DNA of 64,000 nt. It comes from Eucommia ulmoides (lineage: Eukaryota > Streptophyta > Magnoliopsida > Garryales > Eucommiaceae). Location of the stretch: the NCBI GenBank assembly GCA_016647705.1, contig JAENRU010000488.1, positions 127,501 to 191,500 of the forward strand. Direction: 5' to 3'. Under the pieces are notes generated by a model that ran no database searches, had not been told where the DNA came from, and saw only the letters and a program-made list of their open reading frames with translations. Position 1 is the stretch's first letter. Every line of letters begins with the position of its first letter. Below are positions 1 through 11,530 of this stretch, piece after piece. The translations under genes and the position numbers were made by a program.

Positions 1-256
1 TGGTTTGATCTATTTGCATTTTTTCCTTTTAATTTGAACTTCGTTACTTACTCTCCCATGGTCTTGGACCTAAGTGCAAATCTAACATTTTCTGTTAAAT
101 TTGACAGAAGTGGCGCTCACGCGCCATTTATGAAGTTGAGCTTAATTTGGGCATGATTTATCTCTAAACCACAAGGGGGTAAAGTACAAAATGAGCTAAA
201 CTATAGGGGTAAAGTGTAAATGGGTCAAACCACAAGAGGTAAAGTGGTATTAACCC
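1..256. repeat. MITE-like inverted repeat, left end cut by window edge
   Basis: The left edge (tggtttgatctatttgcat) is the inverse complement of the right part (aagtgtaaatgggtcaaacc), and the element ends with a 'ggtattaaccc' motif. It belongs to the same short palindromic family as 3390-3606 and 55179-55411. Its true left end lies outside the window. Confidence 0.5.
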
Positions 257-1365
257 AAGGGTAAAATTGACATTTTTGTCGTAGAATTTATGCGATCATT
301 GCCCCGTTGTCCTCTTTTATTTATTTATTTATTTATTCCTTTGAAGGATGGAAGAATCAACTACTAGGAATTCTGAGCGATGATGAGAAGTGGAACTCAA
401 CAACCGGGCAAGCTTTTTTAATCAAATCCAAAATATGTATATATTGCTCGGATCTTTTAACTGTTTCGTTTAAAAAGTTCGTGATTCGAGCAGGATTACG
501 ATCCCTTGCTTCTTCTTGTCTTTTTTCTTGAAGAATTGAATTTGAAATGCAGCATTTTGTTCATATTTTTGAGTTTTCCGGTCGTGTTTGGTGGTACTGG
601 ATTGAAACCTAAAAATTAACCCATGTAAAAATAAAGGTGGCGTTTGGTTAGTGTTTTTGCTTTTTTGTTTCAACTTTTAATATATTGGGACGAGAATTTT
701 GCTTCCGTTCAGAAGTATTTCGAGAATAGAAATAGTTTTGGTAACGACTATTGTCCTAAAATTGTTTTTTTTAATTCATGAGAACAGAAACAAAGAAACA
801 TATTTGATTGTAACAAATTTTTCATTTTTTTTTTATTTCTTTAATTGTATGACAATAAATATACATATTTTTTAGCTAGTGGGATGATAGTGGGAATAGT
901 TTTATGGAAATGAGTAGAAATTAACATTTTTTTTTATTTCTCAAGAATTCAGAAAATACTCTCAAAATTTTTCAAAATTTTGAAAACAAAAAGGTGTTTA
1001 CCAAACACATTTCTGTAAATTAGTCGCAAAATTTTAGAAGTGGGAATATAAATCAAGAAAGGGAAGCAGTAACCAGATGGGTGTCGGCGACTTTTTTTTT
1101 TTTTTTTTTTTTAATGTGAGTTCATTTCTAATTTCAATTTTCGGGCTTTGATTCATGGATGCCAAACATTACCTTAATGTCAGTTTTATGGTCAAAATGT
1201 TTTTATATGTAGAGGGATTTGATTGATATAACGGATTAAGTTTGAGTGATAAGCATTAGCATAACTATGCAAAGGAGCCAATAATGGGTTCTTATAGTAT
1301 AGTCCTTATTTTTTGGGTTAATTACATTTTGTCATTTTTAGAGGCATTGACCGAGAAGGCCTAAA
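257..1365. other. Gene-free AT-rich stretch with a Harbinger-like MITE end
   Basis: No supported gene. At about 636 the sequence ggtggcgtttggttagtg matches the terminal motif of the Harbinger-like family annotated at 12627-13134 and 62701-63403. The opposite end is eroded, with only a 'accaaacaca' trace near 1000. The remainder is homopolymer-rich AT DNA. Confidence 0.45.
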
Positions 1366-2390
1366 AATCGGTAGAAACTACCAATTAAACTCACTACTCT
1401 TTTCATACACCAGTAGCTCCTTTTGTGTTTTTTCTTACCAAAATACCTTTTCTATGTAACTTCCATGCTAACATCAAAAGATACGAATTTTTTCGTAATT
1501 CCTGATATTGTAAAATTAATATTTTTATACTGTAATAATCAGTAAAATGTCATTTTTTTACGATATGCTAATCATATTTTGTGGACGTATGAATCGTATT
1601 ATGTATGAATGTTACATGTGACATCTAATGTAACACTATTTAATATTGTCAAAAAATAAAAATAAAAATAAAAAATCAATGAATATTACATGTAACATCT
1701 ATAATCAGTAATTATTTTAAAACATATTTTCTATGAATGTTACATGTAACATCTATATCAATAATTATTTTCAGTTGATGTTACATGCAAAACATATTTT
1801 TATGTAGATGTTACATATAACATCTATATTTCAGAGAATGTTACATATAATATTAATGCGATTTCCAATTTCTCTCATTAACACATACTCACATTTCTTT
1901 CACTATATTTCAAGGGGATGTTATATGTAACATTAACACATACTTTTGAGTCAAAAAGGGACTCCAAAGTCTTGAATACTTACTTCACAATTTCTCCCTC
2001 TCTCTAAACAAATTAAGAAAATCCCACCGTAATGAAACAGAGCATAAAATAAGGTGACGACATCCATTGAAATACTCGGATCTGAGCTGCGAAAGTGGTG
2101 GAGAAGTTGGATCTGGACGGCGACGGTGGGGAAGGCATTGTCGACAGTGAATAAGGCGTCGGATCTGGATGACAGCAGCGAATCTGGGTTGAGAAGGCGT
2201 TGGCAACGCTCGTGCGAAATCACGGGATAAGCATTTCAGAAATCTAGTCCCTGGCCATTTTTTTAAAAATGGACTAATTGTTGCAAGAAATCACCGGCAT
2301 AGGTGTTTTTGGTATAAGAAAAAATAGATGAATTTTATTAGTAGATTACTATTAATAATAGATTTACCCGGTAATTTTTCCTAATTTTTA
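1366..2390. repeat. Element with a near-palindrome array (family copy 1)
   Basis: The left border resembles 'gaaactaccaattaaactc' and the right border 'acccggtaatttttcc', loosely inverted to each other. Inside, 1600-1935 carries repeated near-palindromes such as gaatgttacatgtaacatct. Border and internal motifs recur in the same order at about 30690-31905, so this is a dispersed family rather than chance AT sequence. A short GC-richer patch (about 2080-2215) lies near the right side. No open reading frame is convincing. Confidence 0.5.
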
Positions 2391-2591
2391 TTGAAATGGG
2401 ATGGCGTGATAGTAATTGAATTTGAAAAGTTCTTTGGCTTTTTAATTAAATCAAGTTAAGGACAACATATATGAGATTAACATGGGGTGTTAATAGTAAC
2501 CCCTTATCATTGTGTTATCATTGTGTTGGGGTCTTGGTCAATTCTTATTATATTTCTATTTTTTTTTTAAATGCGACGTTTGAAGCAAGCA

Positions 2592-2670
2592 ATACCCTTT
2601 GTCTCCGCCAACTTGTTCCCAATCAGTAAGTACTTAACAATAATTTGTGATTAGGTAATAGGTTGAATAA
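2592..2670 (+). repeat. Direct repeat copy A upstream of the NLR, split by an insertion
   Basis: About 80 bp here (ccaacttgttcccaatca through ggttgaataa), resuming after 3291, matches 4096-4215. The match is interrupted exactly by the element at 2671-3291. Confidence 0.7.
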
Positions 2671-3291
2671 TGTAATTATTGACACTTTTTTATACGGTCT
2701 CTTTCTGTTTGAACATTTCATTTTAAATCCTCTAAATATTAACACGTTTTTATTTGATCCTTCAGTCAGAAATTCTGACAAAACAAACCGAATTTTGAAG
2801 GCAAAATCATCATTTTACATTTTTTTCATTTTTAATCATTTTTTAATATATATATATATATTACTTCTCTCTCTCCCCTCTCATTCTCTCTCCTCCCTCT
2901 CCCTCTCTCCCTCCCTCCCAGCCCCTGTTATCGGGGGTAAGGGGGTGTTACATCCTCTTACAGGGGGTGAACACCCACTATGAAAACAGGGGGTGAACCA
3001 CCCTATTTCGGGGGGTGTTCTAGCCGGTGGGGAGAGGGAGAGAGGGAGAGAGAGGAGGAGGAATAGGAAGAGAGAGAGTTGAGCGGGAAATAAAAAAAAA
3101 AATCATTAAAAAATTAAAAATGTGTAAAAAGACAAATTTGTCCTTCTGTTCTATTATGTTTTACAGATTTTTTTACGGAGAACCGAATAAAAACGGGCTG
3201 ATACATACAGGGTTTAAAATGAAACGCTCAAATGAAAAATGACCAGTTAGAAAAATGTCAATTTGTGGAGGATTTAAAATTCACTTTTCCC
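2671..3291. mobile_element. Long-inverted-repeat DNA transposon with 8-bp target duplication
   Basis: TTGAATAA occurs immediately left (2663-2670) and right (3292-3299). The paralogous sequence at 4163-4170 carries the motif once and continues directly, so it represents the empty site. Inside, the left arm (ttgacactttt... cattttaaatcctct) and the right arm read inverted (ttgacatttttc... cattttaaaccctg) pair over roughly 200 bp. A pyrimidine tract (2868-2922) faces a purine tract (3030-3085). The centre holds G-runs near 2930-3020. An 8-bp duplication fits the hAT superfamily. No transposase is encoded, so it would be non-autonomous. Confidence 0.65.
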
Positions 3292-3389
3292 TTGAATAAA
3301 TCATTATTAAAATATGTTATTACTATTATATAGCCTAGTTGGACTAAGTCATTTTTATGCACCAATAATTTGTAATAAAATTAAGGGTT

Positions 3390-3606
3390 AATAACACTTT
3401 ATTTCCCTGTGATTTGGTCAATTTGCAGGATTTGAAAATCACCACTTACCCTCCTTGTAGTCAGATTTTCAAACCACTTACCCCCCCTGATGTAGGGGGA
3501 TAAGTGCACCAAATATTTGACCAGGGTTAAATGACGATTTTCAAACTACAGGAGGATAAGTGCAAATTGACCAAAGTACAGGGGATAAAGTGTAATTAAC
3601 CCTAAA
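3390..3606. repeat. Palindromic MITE (about 215 bp), gggttaat-ended family
   Basis: It starts with gggttaataacactttat and ends with ataaagtgtaattaaccc, inverted complements. The body is near-palindromic around 'cttaccccccctgatgtagggggataag'-type central arms. The same element recurs at 55179-55411. Confidence 0.7.
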
Positions 3607-4085
3607 ATTAATTAGATTCATTTTGTTTACATATATACTTTCTTGATCACCATTGACGTTATCAATGGGTTTTTATGTATTAAATTTTTATTTTTTATTT
3701 TTGGGTTCATGACTGTGTATATGTAGTGGAGGATTGTTAATTGATAATATTCATGAGTTTTCTAAAGTAGAATACAAATAGGAGTTTTGACATTTTGTAC
3801 CCAAACGTTTGACAAAAAATCTCACTTGGATTTCTATAATTTCAATTTGAACATTGAAGTTTCATATTCATTCCATTGCAATCGAAGTCATTATTCACAT
3901 TATAATTTCGGATAAAAAATAGTCATTTGTCGCGAATGTAACTGTTTTCAATTAGTTTTATGAACATTTTCAATCGCCTCTTTTTTCTCTCTCATTCTTC
4001 TTCTTGTCCAAATACTCACAATAAGAGATATAGATATCAACATAATATATATATACACACATATATAATGCCAGCCAGCTAATAT

Positions 4086-4215
4086 CAAAAGTTGCCTTCT
4101 CCGTCAACTTGTTCCCAATCACTAGGTATTAAACTATAATTTGTGATTAGGTAAGAGGTTGAATAAATCATTATTAAAATACACAATTATATTAGCCAAC
4201 TAATGTCCAAAGATG
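4086..4215 (+). repeat. Direct repeat copy B (uninterrupted) upstream of the NLR
   Basis: It matches 2592-2670 joined to 3292-3335 (ccaacttgttcccaatca, ggttgaataaatcattatt). It preserves the pre-insertion state of copy A. Confidence 0.65.
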
Positions 4216-4682
4216 GTTTTGTGAGTAGTGAAAATCACAATGACCCCTCTTTTTTTAATTCTTTCAAATACAACAGAGAAATATTTCCAATTATCTTTTT
4301 ACCCACATTTTAAAATGAATTTCAATAAAAAAAATTCAAATATAATCAATTAGACAATTATAATTGACATTCAAAAGTAGAATTCCCCAAAAAAACATGC
4401 AGAAGAGGTCAATGAATATAAATGAAGGACAAATGTTCAATTTATAAAAATTGAAGGGTAATTTATGTAATTACAAGGACTCCTGGTGTAATTAATTCTT
4501 CAAACTTGAGTGCATTATGTGTTGTCCCTCCGCGAAGCACGCTTTGAAAAATTGTGGGCGTAATTGGTGGCTGAGTTCTTCTCTTTATTCATCCTAACCC
4601 TTTGCATTAGTTTACCAGCAGATAATTTTTTGCTTTGATCTCCACTTCCACTTGAACTCTTGCTTTGATCTCATCTTGAAGC

Positions 4683-7448
4683 ATGGGTAACTGTTGCTCA
4701 GTCTCCATCCCCATCGATAAGTTGATCCCTGACTGCATTCATTCAATATCCACTCAAGTCAAGTATGCGACTGAGTTTCAAGAAATTCTCCGAAAATTGA
4801 GGAACGCCATGGACGAACTGAACGCCATGAAGGACGACGTGAATAGAAAGACCCAACTGGCCAAGGGGCCAAGGAAGAAGCGGTTGGATCGAGTCCAAGG
4901 ATGGATTTCTCGTGTGGAATCCCTAGAAACTGAAGTACGTGAATTGATTTCATCAAGCAGCAATCGAGATGTCAACTATTGGCGCAAGTACAAGCTAGGA
5001 AAGAAGTTAAAGAGGAAGACAGAAGATGTTGTTGATTTGAAGAGCAAAGGTGATTTCCAAGAGTTGGTTGAGGACTTACCTCCACCTGTTGTGGACTTAA
5101 GGCCCATAGAGCGAACTGTGGGTATGGAAACGATGTTGGATGAGGTCTGGAAACAACTACAAGAAGAGGACGTGGGAATGATGGGCTTGTTTGGGTTGGG
5201 AGGAGTTGGAAAAACTACTCTCCTCAAACAAATCAACAACAAGTTTGTCGATGCTAGTCTCGATTTTGATGTTGTGATTTGGATAGTGGTCTCGAAAAAT
5301 CCAATTATGGAGCGAATTCAACATGACATTGGAAAAAAGATAGGTCTCCACAGCGACACTTGGGAAAAGAAAAGTCTTGATGATAAAGCAATAGACATTT
5401 ATGTTGTCTTGAGCAACAAGAAGTATGTTTTGTTGTTGGATGATGTATGGGAAAGAATTAATCTATCAGACCTTGGGATTCCACTTCCCGATGGTGAAAA
5501 TAAGTGCAAGATAACATTCACGACTCGTTGTGAAAAAGTCTGTAGCAACATGGGGTCTCAAAAAAAGATTAGAGTGGAGTGTTTGTCATGGGAAAAGTCG
5601 TGGGATTTGTTTCGAGAACAAGTTGGCGAAGAGACCCTTAATTCTGATCCAGAAATAGTACAACTAGCTCAACTTGTTGCTCAAGAATGTGGAGGCTTAC
5701 CGCTTGCACTTATTACTATAGGTCGAGCCATGACCTGTAAGCAAATGCCCCAAGAATGGGAACATGCCATTCACATGTTAAGGAACGTCACAATCAAATT
5801 TCCAGGTATGGAAAATGAAGTATTCGGTCGATTGAATTTTAGTTATGAAAATTTACCTAGCCAGACTATTCAAAGTTGTTTTTTATATTGCTCTTTATTC
5901 CCCGAAGACTTTGAGATAAATAAAGAAGAGTTAATAAACATGTGGATTGGTGAGAAATTTTTTGACGATTTTGATGGATATGAAAATGGAGCTCAAAACC
6001 AAGGATATGATGTTATTGGCACTCTCATTCATGCATGTTTACTAGAAGAGGTCTCGAAATATGAGGTAAAAATGCATGATGTGATACGTGACATGGCTTT
6101 GTCGATAGCGTGCAATTACGGAAAGTCGAAAAACAAATTTTTTGTTCAAGCAGGTGTTCAGATGACAGAAGCACCTGAAGTTTCAAAATGGCAAGGAGTA
6201 GAGAGGATGTCTTTGATGGATAATGAAATCAACACACTGAAAGAAACACCAACTTGTCCTCAACTCTCGACTTTGCTTCTCGGTGGTAACCGTCACTTGG
6301 AAATGACTAAGACAGGCTTCTTCCACTCGATGCATGCCTTGAAAGTATTGGATCTCTCATATTGTAGATTAAGAAATTTACAATTGGACATTAGCAAATT
6401 GACTTCCTTGCAATACTTGAATTTGAGAAATAGTAACCTTGAACATTGGCCAATTGGATTAGAGAATTTGGCACAATTGAAATGTCTAGATTTAGACGGG
6501 ACAGAGTATCTTGTTCCACCTCCACCACAAGTCATATCAAAATTATCATCATTGCAAGTGTTGGATATGTTTGGGAGTGGTACATTTGACACATCAAAGT
6601 GTGTCAATGAAGCATTACTAGAGGAATTGAGTGATTTGAGATGCTTGAATCATTTGGGTGTGACAATAAGTAATGACACTGCTTTTGGGAAATTGTCAAG
6701 CTCCATCAAGTTACAAAACTGCCTACGGAGCTTGTGCTTAGTAGAAATGAGCAATTTTACTATTTTTGCCCTATCAAATATGAGACGATTAGAATTTCTT
6801 GAGTTTTTAAAATGTGATGATATAGAGATTGATAATCCTCGCAACTCTGAGATCTCAAGTCCTCAATCCTTCCAATCCCTTCGCTTTATATGGATTGTCG
6901 AGTGCCAGAAAATCAAAAGCCTTACATGGATTATTAATATCCCCAACTTGAGAAGAATTGTTGTATGTGACTGTATGAATTTGGAAGAAGTGATAGGTGG
7001 AGGAAAATGGATGGATGCAGAAGGGGATGAGAAAATTTCAAAACTATTTGAAAATCTACAGGCATTGATATTGAATGACTTACCAAAACTGGAAAGCATC
7101 TTCCCAGGTAACCTGCTCTTTCCTTGCTTAGAAAATCTCTGTGTACGTCGATGTCCAGAGTTGAAAAAGCTCCCATTGGACTCTAAAAGCGCTAAAGGAA
7201 GTCGAAGACTTGGGATCAAAGGAGAAAAAACATGGTTTGATGCGTTGGAATGGAAAGACGAAGCCACAAGAAATGCTTTTCTTCCTCATTTTAGTGATCG
7301 AATGCAGGTCAATCCACATCCCTCACCATCTGATTATATATCTTCACAAGCTTTTTCATTTATAAGATCAACTGTGTGGTTCGAATTTGCAGGTGTTCGG
7401 CTCAAAATATTTGATTCGCTACAAGTAAGCTCGTCTTTATTTACCTGA
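4683..7448 (+). CDS. CC-NBS-LRR disease resistance protein, RPS5-like
   Basis: An intracellular immune receptor of the CNL class, encoded by one 921-codon exon. In order: an N-terminal MGNCC motif (Gly2 myristoylation and Cys4/Cys5 palmitoylation candidates, as in RPS5, suggesting a plasma-membrane location); a coiled coil to about residue 150; P-loop GLGGVGKTT at 171-179; RNBS-A FDVVIWIVVSKN; kinase-2 LLLDDVW at 250-256; RNBS-B with TFTTRCEKV; GLPLAL at 338-343; RNBS-D CFLYCSLFPED; and MHD at 464-466. Irregular leucine-rich repeats run from about residue 525 to 860. All key nucleotide-binding motifs are intact. The last 45 or so residues, after the usual family ending near NAFLPHFS, look like read-through. 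A cryptic GT (7305) to AG (7393) intron may lie there. The ATG used gives the acylation motif, which supports this start. Confidence 0.93.
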   Translation: MGNCCSVSIPIDKLIPDCIHSISTQVKYATEFQEILRKLRNAMDELNAMKDDVNRKTQLAKGPRKKRLDRVQGWISRVESLETEVRELISSSSNRDVNYWRKYKLGKKLKRKTEDVVDLKSKGDFQELVEDLPPPVVDLRPIERTVGMETMLDEVWKQLQEEDVGMMGLFGLGGVGKTTLLKQINNKFVDASLDFDVVIWIVVSKNPIMERIQHDIGKKIGLHSDTWEKKSLDDKAIDIYVVLSNKKYVLLLDDVWERINLSDLGIPLPDGENKCKITFTTRCEKVCSNMGSQKKIRVECLSWEKSWDLFREQVGEETLNSDPEIVQLAQLVAQECGGLPLALITIGRAMTCKQMPQEWEHAIHMLRNVTIKFPGMENEVFGRLNFSYENLPSQTIQSCFLYCSLFPEDFEINKEELINMWIGEKFFDDFDGYENGAQNQGYDVIGTLIHACLLEEVSKYEVKMHDVIRDMALSIACNYGKSKNKFFVQAGVQMTEAPEVSKWQGVERMSLMDNEINTLKETPTCPQLSTLLLGGNRHLEMTKTGFFHSMHALKVLDLSYCRLRNLQLDISKLTSLQYLNLRNSNLEHWPIGLENLAQLKCLDLDGTEYLVPPPPQVISKLSSLQVLDMFGSGTFDTSKCVNEALLEELSDLRCLNHLGVTISNDTAFGKLSSSIKLQNCLRSLCLVEMSNFTIFALSNMRRLEFLEFLKCDDIEIDNPRNSEISSPQSFQSLRFIWIVECQKIKSLTWIINIPNLRRIVVCDCMNLEEVIGGGKWMDAEGDEKISKLFENLQALILNDLPKLESIFPGNLLFPCLENLCVRRCPELKKLPLDSKSAKGSRRLGIKGEKTWFDALEWKDEATRNAFLPHFSDRMQVNPHPSPSDYISSQAFSFIRSTVWFEFAGVRLKIFDSLQVSSSLFT

Positions 7449-9851
7449 GTTGAGTTTTTTTTATTTATTATTCATTGTTTGCACCCCTTAATTTTACATT
7501 TAGATTTACTTTACACCATGATTTTTTAGTTGAAGCATTTGCCCCCTTGGAATTTAAAATTATGTTTAAGAGACCCAATTGGTCAATTCTGGCAAAGTTG
7601 TTCCTGAATTAATTTGTTAATACATCTCTTCAAAATCTCAATAAGATACCTCACATCTATTTGGTCAGAGTTGGAATATTTCACCTTCTGGAAGTTCGTT
7701 TGAGTTCATAAATAGAATTTTGCATCTCCAACACCTTCTAGAAGTTCACATTATATCTTTTATTCTTAAAATTAATTTGTGATCGCGCTTTTTAAATTAT
7801 AATACTTTAAATATATTTCTCGGTGGTTAATAGTTTTCTATGTTGCTAATCAGGTAAATTGTTCTTCAATGTTATTTGCATGATTACTCAATCATGGAGT
7901 GGAGGTGGTTCTCTTCCGCATTTATGACGTGGACGATTAAATCCCCGAATTTCCTTTCAAATTTCTAATGAAAGAGACTTCTTATTGTATTTGAAGATAA
8001 AGATTGTGTGATATTCTTACGATCTGTTTGTAGTATGTATTTGATTTTGAGAAGGAATTTGTAAATTTTTCTAAACAAAATTTGCTAAGAAAAATTTATA
8101 AACCCTTTCTCAAAATGAAATACATTACCCAAACACTCCCTTATTGTCGTTTTTCTTGAAATTATGTATGGGTGGCTTCTAATCTTTTTCAGTGTTTTAG
8201 TTAGTACTTAAGCTTGTGTTTGTGATCGGTTTATTCTAATGGTATTTTTGGGTGATCATGATATGTTTTATTTTATACAATATGTTTTGAAAAATTGAAT
8301 GGGTCTATAATTCTTTTGTTGTATAGTTTATTCGTATTCTGTGTTATATTTGTAGTTAGATAGTGTTTGTATTTTATATAGATGCCAACTGAACTAACCT
8401 TCAAGTATAAACATACTTCAGTTGGATACCAATACAAGACAAATATATCAATCATTTTTATCATGAAATAAATAGAGACATTTTTTCAATATAAAATCGA
8501 ACTATAATGAACAATCTATTGTATTCCACATAATTGAATTAAGTCTCCATCAATTCTGACCATTTTGGGCATTGTTACACCTAGGCCACTGATTTTGTGT
8601 ACAACAATGTTAAGCAAATAATTGACACGAAATAACTCGATAATTGTAAATCATAATTTTAGTTACTAAGGTAATCAAGATAACATCCTATTATCAACAT
8701 GCAAAGAATCACATGATTAAAATATGAAAAATCAAGTAATTAAAATATGAAGAATCAATAGTTGTATTTTTTTTTTCTAGATAACAACATTGTTGGTCCA
8801 AGTCTACCCAATAGGAGAGTAAATTGGGTAGTGCACATTAGTATAATTTTTCACTTCTTGTTGCACTATCGAAATTTCCATCTTAACCAAATTAAACCAA
8901 TTTTATTAGAAACAACAATTTATATATAGTAATTCGGTCAAGTGTAAATCCCCCAAAAATATGAATTTTATAAGATTTTGTTAATTAATTCCAAATAAGA
9001 TGTCTTTTAGCAAGATTGTAATATTTACTCCTAGTAAATTTCAATAAATACTATTTAATTTTGTAATGAAAAATACATTTAATATTTCCAGAGATCTTTG
9101 GGCATCCACTATATATATATGAAAAAATTGTGTCATATAAAATAATTATATTTTACACCTGTTCGGCAAATGACTGTTCTTTCCCCAAGCATGCGTGTTC
9201 TCCTCATTTTTGCATCAAGTTTTTTTTAAGGGTAATTGACATTTTACCCCCGTGTATTTTGACTGAGTTACACTTTAACCCTTATGATATTTTAGTCATC
9301 ACTTTATACCCTCCTAGTTTTGTAAAAAAAAAATGTACAACGATTAAATTCTTGATAAAAATAAAATAAAATAAAATTTTAACCTTTATCCTTTTTTTCC
9401 TTTTGCTTTTTTATTTTTAAAATGAATTGTAATTAAAATTAGGTAAAATATTAGCAAGGACTAAAAAATAAAATGTTTTACAAGAGCAGTATACAATAAT
9501 AACTAATAAGTGATAGGATTAATTTTATTTAGGATCCATAGTTAGATCGAATTGTAATTTGCACCTCTATATTATTTTGGACACCACTAACCCTCTTTGT
9601 GGTTGAAACTTAAGTGCATATGTTAAAAATCTGATAAAACTGAGGATATTTTTGTTATTTTACTTAAAAAATAAGGATAATTTTGTTATTTTATTCCTAT
9701 TAATTTAAAGGGTAGCTACCGAGAGCTCCTTCTAAAATTATAAAATTACCGGATGAACCTTCTTAAAAAACTTGTTACAAATTAATCTTTTAGATTTTTT
9801 TTTTATAATTTTACTGCTCCTACTACTTTTTTTGTTTTTTTTTTTTAAAAA

Positions 9852-9883
<32 letters not shown>

Positions 9884-9911
9884 CGAACTCTATATTGAGA
9901 TAGCGGGAAAA
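7449..9911. other. Gene-free AT-rich DNA downstream of the NLR
   Basis: No coding region is supported. It holds a short inverted-repeat MITE at about 8027-8142 (gtatgtatttgattttgaga versus tctcaaaatgaaatacat), a half copy of the gggttaat-type MITE at 9229-9310, and a long A/T homopolymer block at 9826-9883. Confidence 0.5.
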
Positions 9912-10637
9912 TTACAATCTAAAACGTGGAAAACCCTCTTGATCCTCATGAACGTAAGAAAGAACGTCGTGAGGTACTGGGCTATCTATAGAAAAAAATA
10001 AAGGGATATTCGAAACAATATTAGCTATACTATCGGCAACAAAGTTACATTCTCGATGAACATGAGCAATCTGAATGTGAAATGATAGAAACTAAAACCG
10101 AACTGTGTTCCAAAGATGGGCAATCGACCAGACTGGACTATCCTTCCTTATAGAATGAATCAAAGCTAATGAATCGCTTTCCACCAGCAAGGGGAGCTGG
10201 CCCAAATGCAGAGCGTCCTGAATCCCCAAGAACAACCCGTGAAACACAACTAGGAAACTCGAACTAACCGTTAGGGGGCAGAAGAAAGCCCAACTAACAG
10301 CTCCAGTACTGTTGCGAACAACCCCACCACAAGAAGACGTCATTGTCCCCCGTTTCAAAGCTCCATCCACATTTAGCTTGAAAAACCCCTCAGGAGGACG
10401 GGACCAACGGCAAACCAGCGGCCGACGACGAATAACTTGCTTGATCGGGCAACCCAATAGAGCCAAAGAATGGACCCCAAAAGAAGAGGAGACCGACTTA
10501 GAGATAATTATAGGGCTCAGCGTACTAACCCAGTTCCTAACTTTGGAAATAATATTTTTATCAGACATTGAGATATTATCATGGATAGCACAGTTCCGAC
10601 TTAACCATATTTCCCAACAAATCAGCGAAGGGATCAA
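9912..10637 (-). pseudogene. LINE-type RNase H (RVT_3) domain relic
   Basis: Read on the minus strand, 181 open codons contain the plant non-LTR retrotransposon RNase H pattern. The lead-in is WEIWLSRNCAIHD, then a Trp-Pro rich linker, FKLNVDGAL with the first catalytic Asp, GGVVRN, and VESDSLALI with a second acidic site. An in-frame TAG follows VRF at about 10089. The same frame then continues with the C-terminal signature HVHRECNFVADSIA (last catalytic Asp) and ends at a TAA at 9912-9914. It is therefore a single-stop relic truncated at its 5' side, with no reverse transcriptase upstream. It could also be a stand-alone RVT_3 gene copy. Confidence 0.75.
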
Positions 10638-10741
10638 CGCCCCTCCTACTACTTATTCCATATATAACTTCCTAAAAAGTAGGAACTCAAAATCATTTTA
10701 TTAAAATCAAAATAACTATTGTTTTATATATTTTTTCGTGA

Positions 10742-11530
10742 TTTAATTATACATTCAGATTTGTATTAATAAGATCTTTAAAATGATATCTCTTTCAATA
10801 TTTTTTTTCATTTTTTTTCAAATTCATCTAATATTCAATATGATATTTTTCGAATTTTGAAATTTCACATTCATGTTAAGTTCAACACGTGTTGGATTCA
10901 ACATAGTATTTTTTTCATGGTTTAACTATATATTAGGATTTATTTAAATAAAATCTTCAACAAAATATCACGTTTATCATTCTTTTATAAAAAAATCAAA
11001 TTTGTGCTACATTCAATATGTTACTTCTAAAATTTTTAGTTTTCACATTCATTTTACATTCAACATACGTGTTCGGAATTTTTATAGTTTTTTATATCAT
11101 TTGAATTCAACATGGTATATTTTTCATGATCTAACTATATATTTCGATTCGTATGAATAAGATTTTCAACATGATATTATGATCATCAATTTTTCATCAA
11201 CAAATCACATTTATATTACATTCAACACGAAATTCACGTTCGTGTTATATTCATGTTTTCAAAATAATATCATGTTTATGTTTTCACATCATATTATTTT
11301 TTTTTTTTATCTAATTATATAAATACCCTCACAACAGAGTATTTTTTGTTGTTTATTTTTTATTTTCTATTTATATTTTCAAGTCTTTTTTTTTCTTTTG
11401 TAAAAAAAAAAATGAAAATGTAATTTTTCATAAGAAGTCTATATTCGTGTTATATTCAATACGAAATTCACTTCCATATCATATTCAACACGAAATGCAC
11501 TTCCGTGTTGAATATAACACGAAATTTACT
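10742..11530. repeat. Degenerate tandem repeat, about 180-210 bp units
   Basis: Unit starts resembling 'tctaactatatat' followed by 'taaaatcttcaacatgatat' occur near 10742, 10921, 11131 and 11309. Each unit ends in near-palindromes of the type cgtgttgaatataacacg, which are also strung together at 11440-11550. Confidence 0.55.

Noticed and set aside
2663-3242. Two small frames of 71 and 106 codons
   Set aside because: Both lie within the inserted transposon and translate CT/GA tracts.
10312-10704. Plus-strand frame of 130 codons
   Set aside because: Opposite strand of the RNase H relic, which has clear motifs on the minus strand.
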